NCBI GenBank assembly: GCA_028284265.1
Contig: JANQRZ010000007.1
Coordinates: 1 to 64,000, forward strand
DNA from: Rhodothermales bacterium
Lineage (GTDB): Bacteria; Bacteroidota; Rhodothermia; Rhodothermales; JANQRZ01
Length of the DNA: 64,000 nucleotides
Direction: 5' to 3'
Shown: piece after piece, positions 51,386-59,458 of the stretch
Layout of the letters: each line of letters opens with the position of its first letter
Numbering within the stretch: the stretch's first letter is position 1
Position numbers and translations under genes: made by a program
Notes under the pieces: generated by a model
Database searches by the model: none
Seen by the model: only the letters and a program-made list of their open reading frames with translations
What the model was told of the DNA's origin: nothing

Positions 51386-54300
51386 TCACTGATCACCTTC
51401 TAACATAACCATCTCGCGCCCAAAGAGGCGGTAGATGCCCTGCATCAGCTCAGGCGTTGGCTCCACCATGCCCTTCCGCGCGCGGAGGCGGACGGGCTTC
51501 GGGATGGCGCTCGTCTCCACGTCGAACATCAGTTGGGCCGGCCCCCGGTTGCGCTCGCACAGCGCCCACAGTTCGTCCATCGCCTCCACCGGCGTCTCGT
51601 CGGCGTCGAGGCGGAGGATGATCTTCTTGACGTACTGCTCGCGGACCTTCCACATCGGGTCGAGGGCGGTCGCCTTGATCTTGACGCCGCCGCGCACCTC
51701 GGCCTGCCCGCGCACCATCACCACCTCGTCGGGGCGGAGAAGGTGCTGGTGCCGCTCGAAGACCTTGGTGAACAGGACCACCTCGCCCTGGCCGGTCTGG
51801 TCTTCGAGCGTCAGGAACGCCATCGGCTTGCCGGACTTGGTGGTGATCTGCTTGACCTCGGTGATGATCCCGCACACCTTCTGCTCGCGCTCCAGGTCGA
51901 TGTCGTCGGCCCGTCCGAGGAAGGCCGAGACGAAGGCGTTGACCTCGGCCTCGTAGGCGTCGAGCGGGTGGCCGGAGACGTAGAACCCGACGAGGTCCTT
52001 CTCGTGGCGAAGCTGCTCGCCGCGCGTCCACGGCTCGACGTGCGGGAGGCTTGGCTCGAAGTCGTCCTGCGTCGCCCCGTCGCCGCCGAAGAGCGAGTTC
52101 TGGCCGAGCGCCTTGTTGACCTGATGCTGCTGCCCGAACTTGTGCGCGTCCTCGACGGCCTGCGCGAGCTGCGCCCGGTGCGCCTCCGAGAAGTCGAACG
52201 CCCCCGCCTTCGCCAGCGCCTCCAGCGCGGCCTTGTTGACCGAATGGAGATCGACCCGCTTGCAGAAGTCGAACAGGCTCTGGTACGGCCCGTTCTCGTC
52301 GCGCTCGGTGACGATCGCCTCGATGGCCCCGGCCCCGACGCCCCGGACGGCGTACAGCCCGAACCGGACCTGTCGCCCGGTGTCGGTCGCCTCGACGTTG
52401 AAGTGGTGCTGAGAACTGTTCACGCACGGCGGAAGCAGCGACAGCCCCATCCGCCGCGCCTCGTCGAGCGCGACCGCGAGCTTCTTCGAGTCGCCCGACT
52501 CGTTCGTCAGCACCGCCGCCATGAACTCGGCGGGGTAGTGCGCCTTGAGGTAGGCCGTGTGGTAGGCGACGAGGCTGTAGGCCGCGCTGTGTGATTTGTT
52601 GAACCCGTAGCCCGCAAACTTGGCCATCATGTCGAAGACCTCGTTGGCCTTCGCCGCATCGACCTCCTTCTGTGCCGCGCCGTCGACGAAGACGACGCGC
52701 TGCTTGTCCATCTCCTCTTGCTTCTTCTTGCCCATCGCCCGCCGCAGCAGGTCGGCCCCGCCGAGGGTGTAGCCGCCCATCACCTGCGCCATCTGCATCA
52801 CCTGCTCCTGATAGACCGGAATCCCGTAGGTCGGCTCCAGAATCTCGGCGAGCATCGGGTGCGGGTACGACACCTCTTCCTTGCCGTGCTTGCGGTCGAT
52901 GTAGGTCGGGATGAGGTCCATCGGGCCGGGCCGGTAGAGCGCGTTCATCGCGATCAGGTCGTTGATCCCGGTCGGCTTCAGCTTCCGCATCCACTCGCGC
53001 ATTCCTTCCGACTCGAACTGGAAGATGCCGACCGTCTCGCCGCGCTGGAAAAGCTTGTAGGTGTCGGGGTCGTCGAGTGCGAGCGCGTCGAGGTCGATCT
53101 CGACGCCGTGACCGTCTTTGATGAGGGCGAGGGCATCGTCGAGGACTGTCAGCGTTTTGAGGCCGAGGAAGTCCATCTTGAGGAGGCCAAACTCCTCGAT
53201 CCACTTGCCGTCGTACTGCGTGACGACCGCGTCGCCCGCCCCGCCCTTGCCTTTCTGAATCGAGACCGGGACGTACTGGCTCACGTCGCCGGGGGCGATG
53301 ATGACGCCCGCCGCGTGGACCCCGGTGTGCCGCGCGCTGCCTTCGAGGACCGAGGCGTAGTGCATCAGTTTCCGCACCTGCGGGTCGGGGCTTTTGTAGA
53401 GGTCGGCGAACTCTTTGACCTGACTCTTGGCGTCGTCGAGCGAGACTTTCACGCCATCGGGGATGAGCTTGGCGATGCGGTCGGCCTCGGGCAGCGGAAT
53501 GTCGAGCACGCGCGCCACGTCGCGGATGACCGACTTGGAGCCCATCGTCCCGAACGTCACGATCTGGCAGACCGACTCGCGCCCGTACTTCTCGACGACG
53601 TAGTCGATGACCTTGCCGCGCCCCCGGTCGTCGAAGTCGATGTCGATGTCCGGCATCGAGACGCGCTCGGGGTTGAGGAAGCGCTCGAAGAGGAGGTCGT
53701 AGGCCAGTGGGTCGATGTTCGTGATCCCGAGGCAGTAGGCCACGCAGCTTCCGGCGGCTGACCCGCGCCCCGGCCCGACCGACACGCCGAGGTCGCGTGC
53801 CGCCGTGGTGAAGTCCTGCACGATGAGGAAGTAGCCGTCGTACCCCATCTCGGCGATCACCTTCAACTCGTAGTCGAGCCGCTCGCGGATCGGCTCGGCG
53901 ACGACCCCACTATAGCGCATCTTCGCGCCCTCAAAGACGAGGTGTCGGAGGTAGCCCGACGGGTCGGCGAACGACTCGGGGATCGGGAAGTGCGGCATGA
54001 GGAGCGTCCCCATGTCGAGGTCGAGTTTGCACTTGTCCGCCACCTCCCGCGTCGCATCCAGCGCCCGGTCAATCACGATGGTGTCGCCCACGGCCTCGGC
54101 AAACGCGACCTGCATCTCCGGCATCGACTTCAGGAAGAACTGGTCGTTCTCGAAGCGCATCCGGTTCGGGTCGTTGTACGCCCGTCCAGTCTGGAGGCAG
54201 AGCAGCACGTCCTGCGCCGCTGCATCGTCTTGGTGGACGTAGTGTACGTCGTTCGTCGCCACCACCTTCACCCCGTACTGCTCGGCCCACTTCAGCAACA

Positions 54301-54853
54301 CCGCGTTGCAGGTTTGCTGGTCGGGGATGCCGTGATCCTGTATCTCGATGTAGTAGTCCTCGCCGAAGATGTCGAGGTACTCCTTGAAGACGGCCAGCCC
54401 TTCGTCCTCGCCCTTGTCGAGGATCGTCCGCAGCACCTCGCCCTGGAGGCAGCAGGTCGTCGCCACGAGTCCTTCGCTGTGTTCTCGGAGCGTGTCGCGG
54501 TCGATGCGCGGCTTGTAGTAGAACCCGTCGGTGTAACTCATCGACGAGAGCTTGATGAGGTTCCGGTAGCCCGCCTCGTTCTTGGCGAGGAGCACTTGGT
54601 GGTAGCGCGTCCGGTCGCTCGTGTCGCCCATGCCCGAAGGGGTGACATAGAACTCGCACCCGATGATCGGCTGGACCCCGGCGTTCCGGGCGTAGGTATA
54701 GAACTCCGGGACGCCGAACAGATTCCCGTGGTCGGTGATGGCGAGGGCGGGAATCTCCAACTCCGCCGCGCGCCCGACCAGGTTCTTGATGCGGGCGGCC
54801 CCGTCGAGGAGGGAATACTGGGTGTGGCAGTGGAGGTGGCAGAACTCGGGCAA
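51386..54853 (-). CDS. dnaE: DNA polymerase III alpha subunit
   Basis: DnaE is the replicative polymerase. I start at TTG 54853, because PEFCHLHCHTQYSLLDGAAR is the usual N-terminus. An ATG at 54940 would add 29 residues that look like intergenic sequence. The 1155-residue product has the PHP domain (ITDHGNLFGVPEFYTYA), the polymerase core with catalytic Asp residues in PDIDIDFDDRGRGK, KMDFLGLKTLTV, IPVYQEQVMQMAQ and FNKSHSAAYSLVAYHTAYLK, and an OB fold at the end (KPMAFLTLEDQTGQGEVVLF). Length and motifs fit the DnaE1 type. A heptad tract abuts the TTG start. Confidence 0.93.
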   Translation of the reverse strand: MPEFCHLHCHTQYSLLDGAARIKNLVGRAAELEIPALAITDHGNLFGVPEFYTYARNAGVQPIIGCEFYVTPSGMGDTSDRTRYHQVLLAKNEAGYRNLIKLSSMSYTDGFYYKPRIDRDTLREHSEGLVATTCCLQGEVLRTILDKGEDEGLAVFKEYLDIFGEDYYIEIQDHGIPDQQTCNAVLLKWAEQYGVKVVATNDVHYVHQDDAAAQDVLLCLQTGRAYNDPNRMRFENDQFFLKSMPEMQVAFAEAVGDTIVIDRALDATREVADKCKLDLDMGTLLMPHFPIPESFADPSGYLRHLVFEGAKMRYSGVVAEPIRERLDYELKVIAEMGYDGYFLIVQDFTTAARDLGVSVGPGRGSAAGSCVAYCLGITNIDPLAYDLLFERFLNPERVSMPDIDIDFDDRGRGKVIDYVVEKYGRESVCQIVTFGTMGSKSVIRDVARVLDIPLPEADRIAKLIPDGVKVSLDDAKSQVKEFADLYKSPDPQVRKLMHYASVLEGSARHTGVHAAGVIIAPGDVSQYVPVSIQKGKGGAGDAVVTQYDGKWIEEFGLLKMDFLGLKTLTVLDDALALIKDGHGVEIDLDALALDDPDTYKLFQRGETVGIFQFESEGMREWMRKLKPTGINDLIAMNALYRPGPMDLIPTYIDRKHGKEEVSYPHPMLAEILEPTYGIPVYQEQVMQMAQVMGGYTLGGADLLRRAMGKKKQEEMDKQRVVFVDGAAQKEVDAAKANEVFDMMAKFAGYGFNKSHSAAYSLVAYHTAYLKAHYPAEFMAAVLTNESGDSKKLAVALDEARRMGLSLLPPCVNSSQHHFNVEATDTGRQVRFGLYAVRGVGAGAIEAIVTERDENGPYQSLFDFCKRVDLHSVNKAALEALAKAGAFDFSEAHRAQLAQAVEDAHKFGQQHQVNKALGQNSLFGGDGATQDDFEPSLPHVEPWTRGEQLRHEKDLVGFYVSGHPLDAYEAEVNAFVSAFLGRADDIDLEREQKVCGIITEVKQITTKSGKPMAFLTLEDQTGQGEVVLFTKVFERHQHLLRPDEVVMVRGQAEVRGGVKIKATALDPMWKVREQYVKKIILRLDADETPVEAMDELWALCERNRGPAQLMFDVETSAIPKPVRLRARKGMVEPTPELMQGIYRLFGREMVMLEGDQ

Positions 54854-54855
54854 GG

Positions 54856-54900
54856 GATATCGGAGGATTGAGTGATCGGAGGAGCGGGGGAGTGAGTACC
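54856..54900 (-). repeat. heptad-period tract abutting the dnaE start
   Basis: On the minus strand ACTCACT CCCCCGC TCCTCCG ATCACTC AATCCTC CGATATC precedes TTG 54853. Each unit ends in YC or similar, with a 7-base period. Confidence 0.5.
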
Positions 54901-55009
54901 ACCGAGACCATCGCAAGAAAACAGGATCACGTCTCTGCATCAAGCGATGTGGATAACTCGCACCGTCAGCAGATCCACTGGATCATACCTCGCCGGTTGA
55001 GTATTCTCA

Positions 55010-55041
55010 ATCCCCTGATCTCTCAGTCCCTCATTCTCCCG
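55010..55041 (+). repeat. heptad-period tract abutting the 55042 start
   Basis: TCAATCC CCTGATC TCTCAGT CCCTCAT TCTCCCG runs directly into ATG 55042. It is on the message strand of the plus-strand gene and forms the right half of the dnaE intergenic region. Confidence 0.5.
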
Positions 55042-55767
55042 ATGATCTACGTCCTCTACCTCGACCGCTATCATCTCGGCGACCCGCTCTTCTTGAACGG
55101 CTTCGCCCGCGACGTGCAGGCACTCGGCGCGCCGTGCCTCATCGTTCACGGGGCGGGTGAGGCAGCGGAGCGAATGCTCGAAGCGCGGGGGCAGATCGCC
55201 CGGTGGGAGGACGGTGTGCTCGTCGCCGAGACGCCGGAGGACCGGGCACTCGTGGCGCGGGCGGCGCGCGACCTGAACCGGCAGGTCGCCCACACGCTCA
55301 ACGACGCAGGCGTGGCGGCGATTCCGCTCGAAGCCGGAGGACGGGGGCTGGTCCGGCAGGATGAATCGGGTGTACGAGCCGAAAACGCGGGCTGGTTGGG
55401 CGACCTTGTGGCCCAGCGTGCTGTGCCCGTGATTGCAACGCTTGTTGCTGCTGACGAGGGGGGCGTGCGTGAGGCGAACGGTGGAGGCGTTGCGGGCGCA
55501 ATAGCGAAAGAGCTAGCCGCAAACGGAACGGAGGCGGTCGTTATGTTTCTGAGTACTAAGCCGCTTGATGACTCAAAAGGGGGCGTTTCGGTGGAAAGGG
55601 AGCTGGTTCTGGCTGATCTTACACCCGGCGCGTTGCCGGAGCCGGAGGCGCTGCATGCGGCGCTGGCAGTGGGGGCTGACGTGCGCGTAGTTCAGCGGTC
55701 GGGCTTGCGGAAATCGCCCCTTCGCGGGGTGCGTGTCGTGGGGCAGGGTGCCGAAAAATCGCCTTAA
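55042..55767 (+). CDS. degenerate amino-acid-kinase-fold protein
   Basis: Beginning at ATG 55042 there are 241 residues. The layout resembles the acetylglutamate/aspartate kinase fold: LDRYHLGDPLFLNGFARDVQ, LIVHGAGEAAERMLEARG (compare VHGGGP), VAHTLNDAGVAAIPLEAGG, then AVPVIATLVAADEGG and ANGGGVAGAIAKELAANGTEAVVMFLS. The N-terminal K-[YF]-GG-N phosphate loop typical of acetylglutamate kinase is missing (YHLGDP instead). It may be a regulatory or scaffolding relative, or act on another substrate. It is divergent from dnaE. Assignment is by eye and moderate. Confidence 0.6.
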   Translation: MIYVLYLDRYHLGDPLFLNGFARDVQALGAPCLIVHGAGEAAERMLEARGQIARWEDGVLVAETPEDRALVARAARDLNRQVAHTLNDAGVAAIPLEAGGRGLVRQDESGVRAENAGWLGDLVAQRAVPVIATLVAADEGGVREANGGGVAGAIAKELAANGTEAVVMFLSTKPLDDSKGGVSVERELVLADLTPGALPEPEALHAALAVGADVRVVQRSGLRKSPLRGVRVVGQGAEKSP

Positions 55768-55792
55768 ATCGTCCAGAAAGGCCGGATCCGGC

Positions 55793-55821
55793 TTGACACA
55801 TTGCGTCGGGAGTGCTATTCT
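55793..55821 (+). promoter_or_regulatory. sigma-70-type promoter of the Hc1 gene
   Basis: TTGACA (55793-55798) and TATTCT (55816-55821) are separated by 17 bases, about 80 bases before the Hc1 start. This is the best classical promoter match in the window. Confidence 0.65.
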
Positions 55822-55901
55822 TTCGGTGTACTCACATTCCTAGGGGGCAGTCGCTGCTTCGTCTGCCGTTCCCTTCACCCCAACTTAGGAGGATTCAACT
55901 C

Positions 55902-56078
55902 ATGGCTCGTTTCGACGATCTCAAGGAATACGTGGACTCGATGGAGCGCGACTTCAGCCAGTTCTACGACAAGGGTAACAAGGCTGCTGGCACGCGCGTC
56001 CGCAAGGGCATGCAGGAGCTGAAGAAGATGGCCCAAGACATCCGCGTCGAGATTCAGGACAAGAAGAACGATATGTAA
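55902..56078 (+). CDS. Hc1-like histone-like DNA-binding protein
   Basis: The 58-residue product reads MARFDDLKEYVDSMERDFSQ, then FYDKGNKAAGTRVRKGMQEL and a helix with alternating charges. This is the Hc1 (chlamydial histone H1-like) family as it occurs in Bacteroidota, where it is a small nucleoid-binding protein without the Lys-rich chlamydial tail. The start is preceded by TTAGGAGG, one of the clearest ribosome-binding sites here. With a sigma-70-like promoter and a terminator it forms a single-gene unit that should be strongly expressed. Confidence 0.9.
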   Translation: MARFDDLKEYVDSMERDFSQFYDKGNKAAGTRVRKGMQELKKMAQDIRVEIQDKKNDM

Positions 56079-56103
56079 TGCCGTCCTGGCTTTTGATTGC
56101 CGA

Positions 56104-56135
56104 GGGCTGCGCCGATCCCGGCGCGGCCCTTCTTT
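56104..56135 (+). terminator. rho-independent terminator after Hc1
   Basis: GGGCTGCGCCG (56104-56114) and CGGCGCGGCCC (56119-56129) form an 11-base stem with loop ATCC, followed by TTCTTT. Confidence 0.85.
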
Positions 56136-56174
56136 ATACCACCCCATTGCCCACCTCGCTAAGCCCCATCCACC

Positions 56175-57080
56175 ATGCCCCGCTTTACGCCACTCCTGCT
56201 CCTCCTGAGCCTCGCCCTAATCTCTAGTCCCGCTCTCGCCCAAGATGAGGAGGAACCGCTCACCGAAGCCGACGGCTGGCGCTCCAGCCTCACCGGCCAA
56301 CTCGCCTTCAGCCAAGCCGCCTACAGCAACTGGCAGGAGGGGGGCCTCGATGCGCTCTCCTTCACGGCTGGGACGAACGGCATCTTCGAGCGCCTCACCG
56401 GACGTTTCAAGCAGACCCACAACGCCCGCCTTGCCTTTGGTCTCGTCAAGCAGGACACACTCCAGTTCCGCAAGTCCGACGATGTGATCCGCTACGGCTT
56501 CGAGCTTCAATACACCGGCACCGGTGTGTTTCAGCCGACCTTCGCCACGAACATCCGCACGCAGTTCGCACCGGGCTATGACTACGACCCCAACCCGGAA
56601 ACTACCCCGTCGCTCGCGGCCTTCATCGTGCCCGGCGAACGGCTCAAGGTGTCGGACTTCTTCGCGCCAGCCATCTGGACGCAGTCGCTCGGTATCACCT
56701 ACGACCCAGATCGGTGGTACATCGCCCGGCTCGGCTTCGCCACGAAGGAAACCATCGTCCTCATCGACCGGCTGCGGCCCGTCTACGGCAACGCGCTCGA
56801 CGAGTCGATTCGCGTCGAGGCTGGACTAGAGTTTATCGCCGAAGCCCAGCGAGAGCTTTTCACGAACGTGTTCTTGCAATCTCGCTTTGGGCTGTTCCAG
56901 GCCTTCAACCAAGTGGGGGATACGGCTCCGGACCTTACGTTCGAGAACCTCCTCACGCTGAAAGTCAACGACTGGCTGAACACCAACCTAGAGTTTGTCA
57001 CCCTCTACGACCGGGACACCATCGACGAGGTCCAACTCAAGGAGGTGCTCTCGATCGGAATCGGGATCACACTGCTGTAG
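56175..57080 (+). CDS. DUF3078 family outer-membrane protein
   Basis: The 301-residue product has a signal peptide (LLLLLSLALISSPALAQ) and a beta-barrel-like remainder. The motif GQLAFSQAAYSNWQEGG after the signal, then GLVKQDTLQFRKSDDVIRYG and the closing KEVLSIGIGITLL with a terminal hydrophobic strand, match the DUF3078 proteins of Bacteroidota, which are thought to be outer-membrane barrels. The function is not known. It follows Hc1 by 96 bases past the terminator and precedes the 750-residue gene by 12 bases, so it may share its transcript. Confidence 0.85.
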   Translation: MPRFTPLLLLLSLALISSPALAQDEEEPLTEADGWRSSLTGQLAFSQAAYSNWQEGGLDALSFTAGTNGIFERLTGRFKQTHNARLAFGLVKQDTLQFRKSDDVIRYGFELQYTGTGVFQPTFATNIRTQFAPGYDYDPNPETTPSLAAFIVPGERLKVSDFFAPAIWTQSLGITYDPDRWYIARLGFATKETIVLIDRLRPVYGNALDESIRVEAGLEFIAEAQRELFTNVFLQSRFGLFQAFNQVGDTAPDLTFENLLTLKVNDWLNTNLEFVTLYDRDTIDEVQLKEVLSIGIGITLL

Positions 57081-57092
57081 CATGGTGACGGG

Positions 57093-59345
57093 ATGAGTTC
57101 AGCGGGGAAGAAGCCTTACGTCGCGGTCGCCGTCGTCTATGCGGTGGTGTGCGTGGCTCTCTGGCCGGTGCCGCTGCTCGGCTTGCTTCACGCCGAGTCG
57201 AGCGCGGTCATCGCGGGCGTTGGGTTCTTCGCGTCGGGACTGGCGGCGCTGGCGCTGTTCCGGCGCGGAGGCGGGCTGTCGGCGGTGCTGCTTCGGCTGG
57301 AGACCCTGCTCATCGTGCCGTGGGCGCTCCTGACGGTATCGCTCCTGTGGCGAGCCAACTGCGGCTACGTCCAAGGGCTGATGCTCTTTCTACTCTTCGC
57401 CGTGCCGAGTGTGGCGCTGGCCGTCGCGCTAGCGTGGGCGCTGGATGCGACAGGGTGGAAGCGGCGAGGATTGTGGTTTGTCGTCATCGGTCTCGGTGCG
57501 GGCCTGCTGCCGGTGGCGTGGGATCTCGGGCTGCACCCGCAGTTCTACACCTACAACCACGTCTGGGGCGGCGTCCTAGGCCCGATCTACGACGAGGAAC
57601 TCGCGATCCGGCCGGGCTTGTTCTGGTTTCGGGGCTTGACGCTGCTCTGGATGGTGGCCTTGGTGATGCTCGGGCGAAGGGTGAGGCGGAGAAGAGAACG
57701 GAGAGAGGAGATAGAAGAGAATGAAGAGAGAACGTCTTTATCCTCTTCGGAAGCATGGGCGCTACTGCTCGTCGCCGCGCTCATCGGCCTCGCCTACCTC
57801 TTCGCACCGCGCCTCGGGTTCAATACGACGGGCGAGGTGATCCGCGAGCGGCTCGGCAGTCACCTCGCAACGGACCGGTTCGATATCTACTACGACTCCA
57901 CCGCCGTATCGCCCGGTGAGCTTCGGGTGATCGCCGACGCGCACGCCTACCGCTACCACCAGCTACGTCAGGCGCTCGGGGTGGAGGTGAGCGAGCGCGT
58001 CGCCACTTACCTCTATCCCGATGCGAAGACGAAGGCCGCCCTGACGGGCGCAGCACAGACGAGCGTGGCCCCGGTCTGGCTCCCGCGCCCGCAGATGCAC
58101 CTGCTGGCCAGCCGCTTCGAGTCGTCGTTCGGGCACGAGCTGGTGCACGTCTTCTCGCGCGAGTTCGGGGGTATCCTGCGTGCCTCGCCCGCAGTTGGAT
58201 TGGTCGAAGGGTTGGCCGTCGCGTTTGAGCCGCCGGACGGGTTGCCGCCGCCGGATCAGCAGGTGAGCGCAGCGGCCCGCTACGGCGCGGGACTCGGCAC
58301 CGAGCCGCTCGGGTCTGCTCTTGCATCGCGGCTCTCGCCGCTTGGGTTCTGGACCGGGCGCGGGGCCGTCTCGTATACCACGACCGGCTCCTTCGTCGCC
58401 GACCTCTACCGGCGCTACGGAGCCGAGCCGCTCCGGCAGGTCTACGCCTCGGGCGACTTCGAGAGCGTCTATGGGTTGCCGCTCGATACGCTTGCCGCAC
58501 AGTGGGCCGCTCGGCTCGACTCGCTACCCGACGACCCCGAAGCCGTCGCCCTCGTCGAGCGGCGCTTCACCCGGCCCTCGCTGTTTGAGCGCCGGTGCCC
58601 GCACTACGTCGAGCCGTGGCTACGGGCCTACCGGACGGGTAATACCGCTCTCGCAGCAGGCGATGCCGATGAGGCGCTGCAACACTTCGGGCGTTCTATC
58701 GAAGCCGACGCGACCAAGCCGTGGCCCCTCGCCGCGTGGGGCCGCCTGATGCTTGCGCGTGATGAAACCGACCATGTCATCGAACGTCTCGAAGCTGCCG
58801 TTGCTGCTGCCGACACCCTCGCTGATCCCGTCTTGCTGTCGCGTCTCGGCGATGCGTATCAACTCGCTGGAGATTTTACTGAAGCCGATGCAGTCTATCA
58901 GCGAGCTTGGGACGAGACACCGAGTTACCGGCGTGAGGCGCGGGCGATGCTGCGACTGCGTCGAGATCTATCCGCCGACGCACTCAGGATTCTGCTCGCT
59001 TCCGATCCGCCGGGTGTTCGCGCTGCCCGGCTTGCCGAGACCTCCACAGCGGCAGCGAAAATGCTGGCTGGGTTACTCTGGGCCGAGGCGGGTGACTATG
59101 CGGCGGCACAAGCAATCCTTGAAGAGGCATCGGTGCCGGGGGGGCAACCTGAGCGGTTGGCATGGACGGCCCGCTTCGCCCACGCGGCAGGCGACCGTCT
59201 CGCGGCAGCGGCGGCGGCTGAGTGGGCAGCGATGGAGTACGATGAGCGCGGAGCCATCCACGCCGCCGCCCAGCAGCGCGACTACGCCGAGGCGCTGTGG
59301 TGGCTGATCCTGCGCGAAGACCCGGTACTGGGGTCGCCGGAGTAA
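57093..59345 (+). CDS. membrane protein with HExxH peptidase-like domain and TPR-like repeats
   Basis: The 750-residue protein has six or seven hydrophobic helices in residues 10-250, then a soluble domain with SSFGHELVHVFSREFGGIL, a HExxH zinc motif like that of the gluzincin/peptidase MA superfamily. A Glu downstream (VGLVEGLAVAFEPP) fits the third ligand. From about 505 on there are helical TPR-like repeats (GNTALAAGDADEALQHFGRS, LGDAYQLAGDFTEADAVYQR). A charged cytoplasmic loop at about 197-215 (RRRRERREEIEENEERTS) is encoded by a heptad-period purine tract. Substrate unknown; membrane-tethered protease is a reasonable guess. Confidence 0.75.
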   Translation: MSSAGKKPYVAVAVVYAVVCVALWPVPLLGLLHAESSAVIAGVGFFASGLAALALFRRGGGLSAVLLRLETLLIVPWALLTVSLLWRANCGYVQGLMLFLLFAVPSVALAVALAWALDATGWKRRGLWFVVIGLGAGLLPVAWDLGLHPQFYTYNHVWGGVLGPIYDEELAIRPGLFWFRGLTLLWMVALVMLGRRVRRRRERREEIEENEERTSLSSSEAWALLLVAALIGLAYLFAPRLGFNTTGEVIRERLGSHLATDRFDIYYDSTAVSPGELRVIADAHAYRYHQLRQALGVEVSERVATYLYPDAKTKAALTGAAQTSVAPVWLPRPQMHLLASRFESSFGHELVHVFSREFGGILRASPAVGLVEGLAVAFEPPDGLPPPDQQVSAAARYGAGLGTEPLGSALASRLSPLGFWTGRGAVSYTTTGSFVADLYRRYGAEPLRQVYASGDFESVYGLPLDTLAAQWAARLDSLPDDPEAVALVERRFTRPSLFERRCPHYVEPWLRAYRTGNTALAAGDADEALQHFGRSIEADATKPWPLAAWGRLMLARDETDHVIERLEAAVAAADTLADPVLLSRLGDAYQLAGDFTEADAVYQRAWDETPSYRREARAMLRLRRDLSADALRILLASDPPGVRAARLAETSTAAAKMLAGLLWAEAGDYAAAQAILEEASVPGGQPERLAWTARFAHAAGDRLAAAAAAEWAAMEYDERGAIHAAAQQRDYAEALWWLILREDPVLGSPE
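57682..57732 (+). repeat. heptad-period purine tract inside a reading frame
   Basis: GAAGAGA ACGGAGA GAGGAGA TAGAAGA GAATGAA GAGAGAA is a 7-base periodic tract that encodes a charged loop of the 57093-59345 protein without breaking frame. It is of the same kind as the intergenic tracts. Confidence 0.5.
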
Positions 59346-59458
59346 GCCGTTCGTAGGGCGATGCGGAAAAGGCTTGCCTTCTGCGCGGCGGCGCGCCATA
59401 TTGCGGCCTTCCGCCCGCCGCCCCGGCCTTCCGCCAGTTCTTCTTGCTCCCGCCTGCG

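Noticed and set aside
54854-54940. ATG at 54940 as dnaE start
   Set aside because: It adds 29 residues without family likeness and would read through the heptad tract; TTG 54853 starts at the conserved N-terminus.
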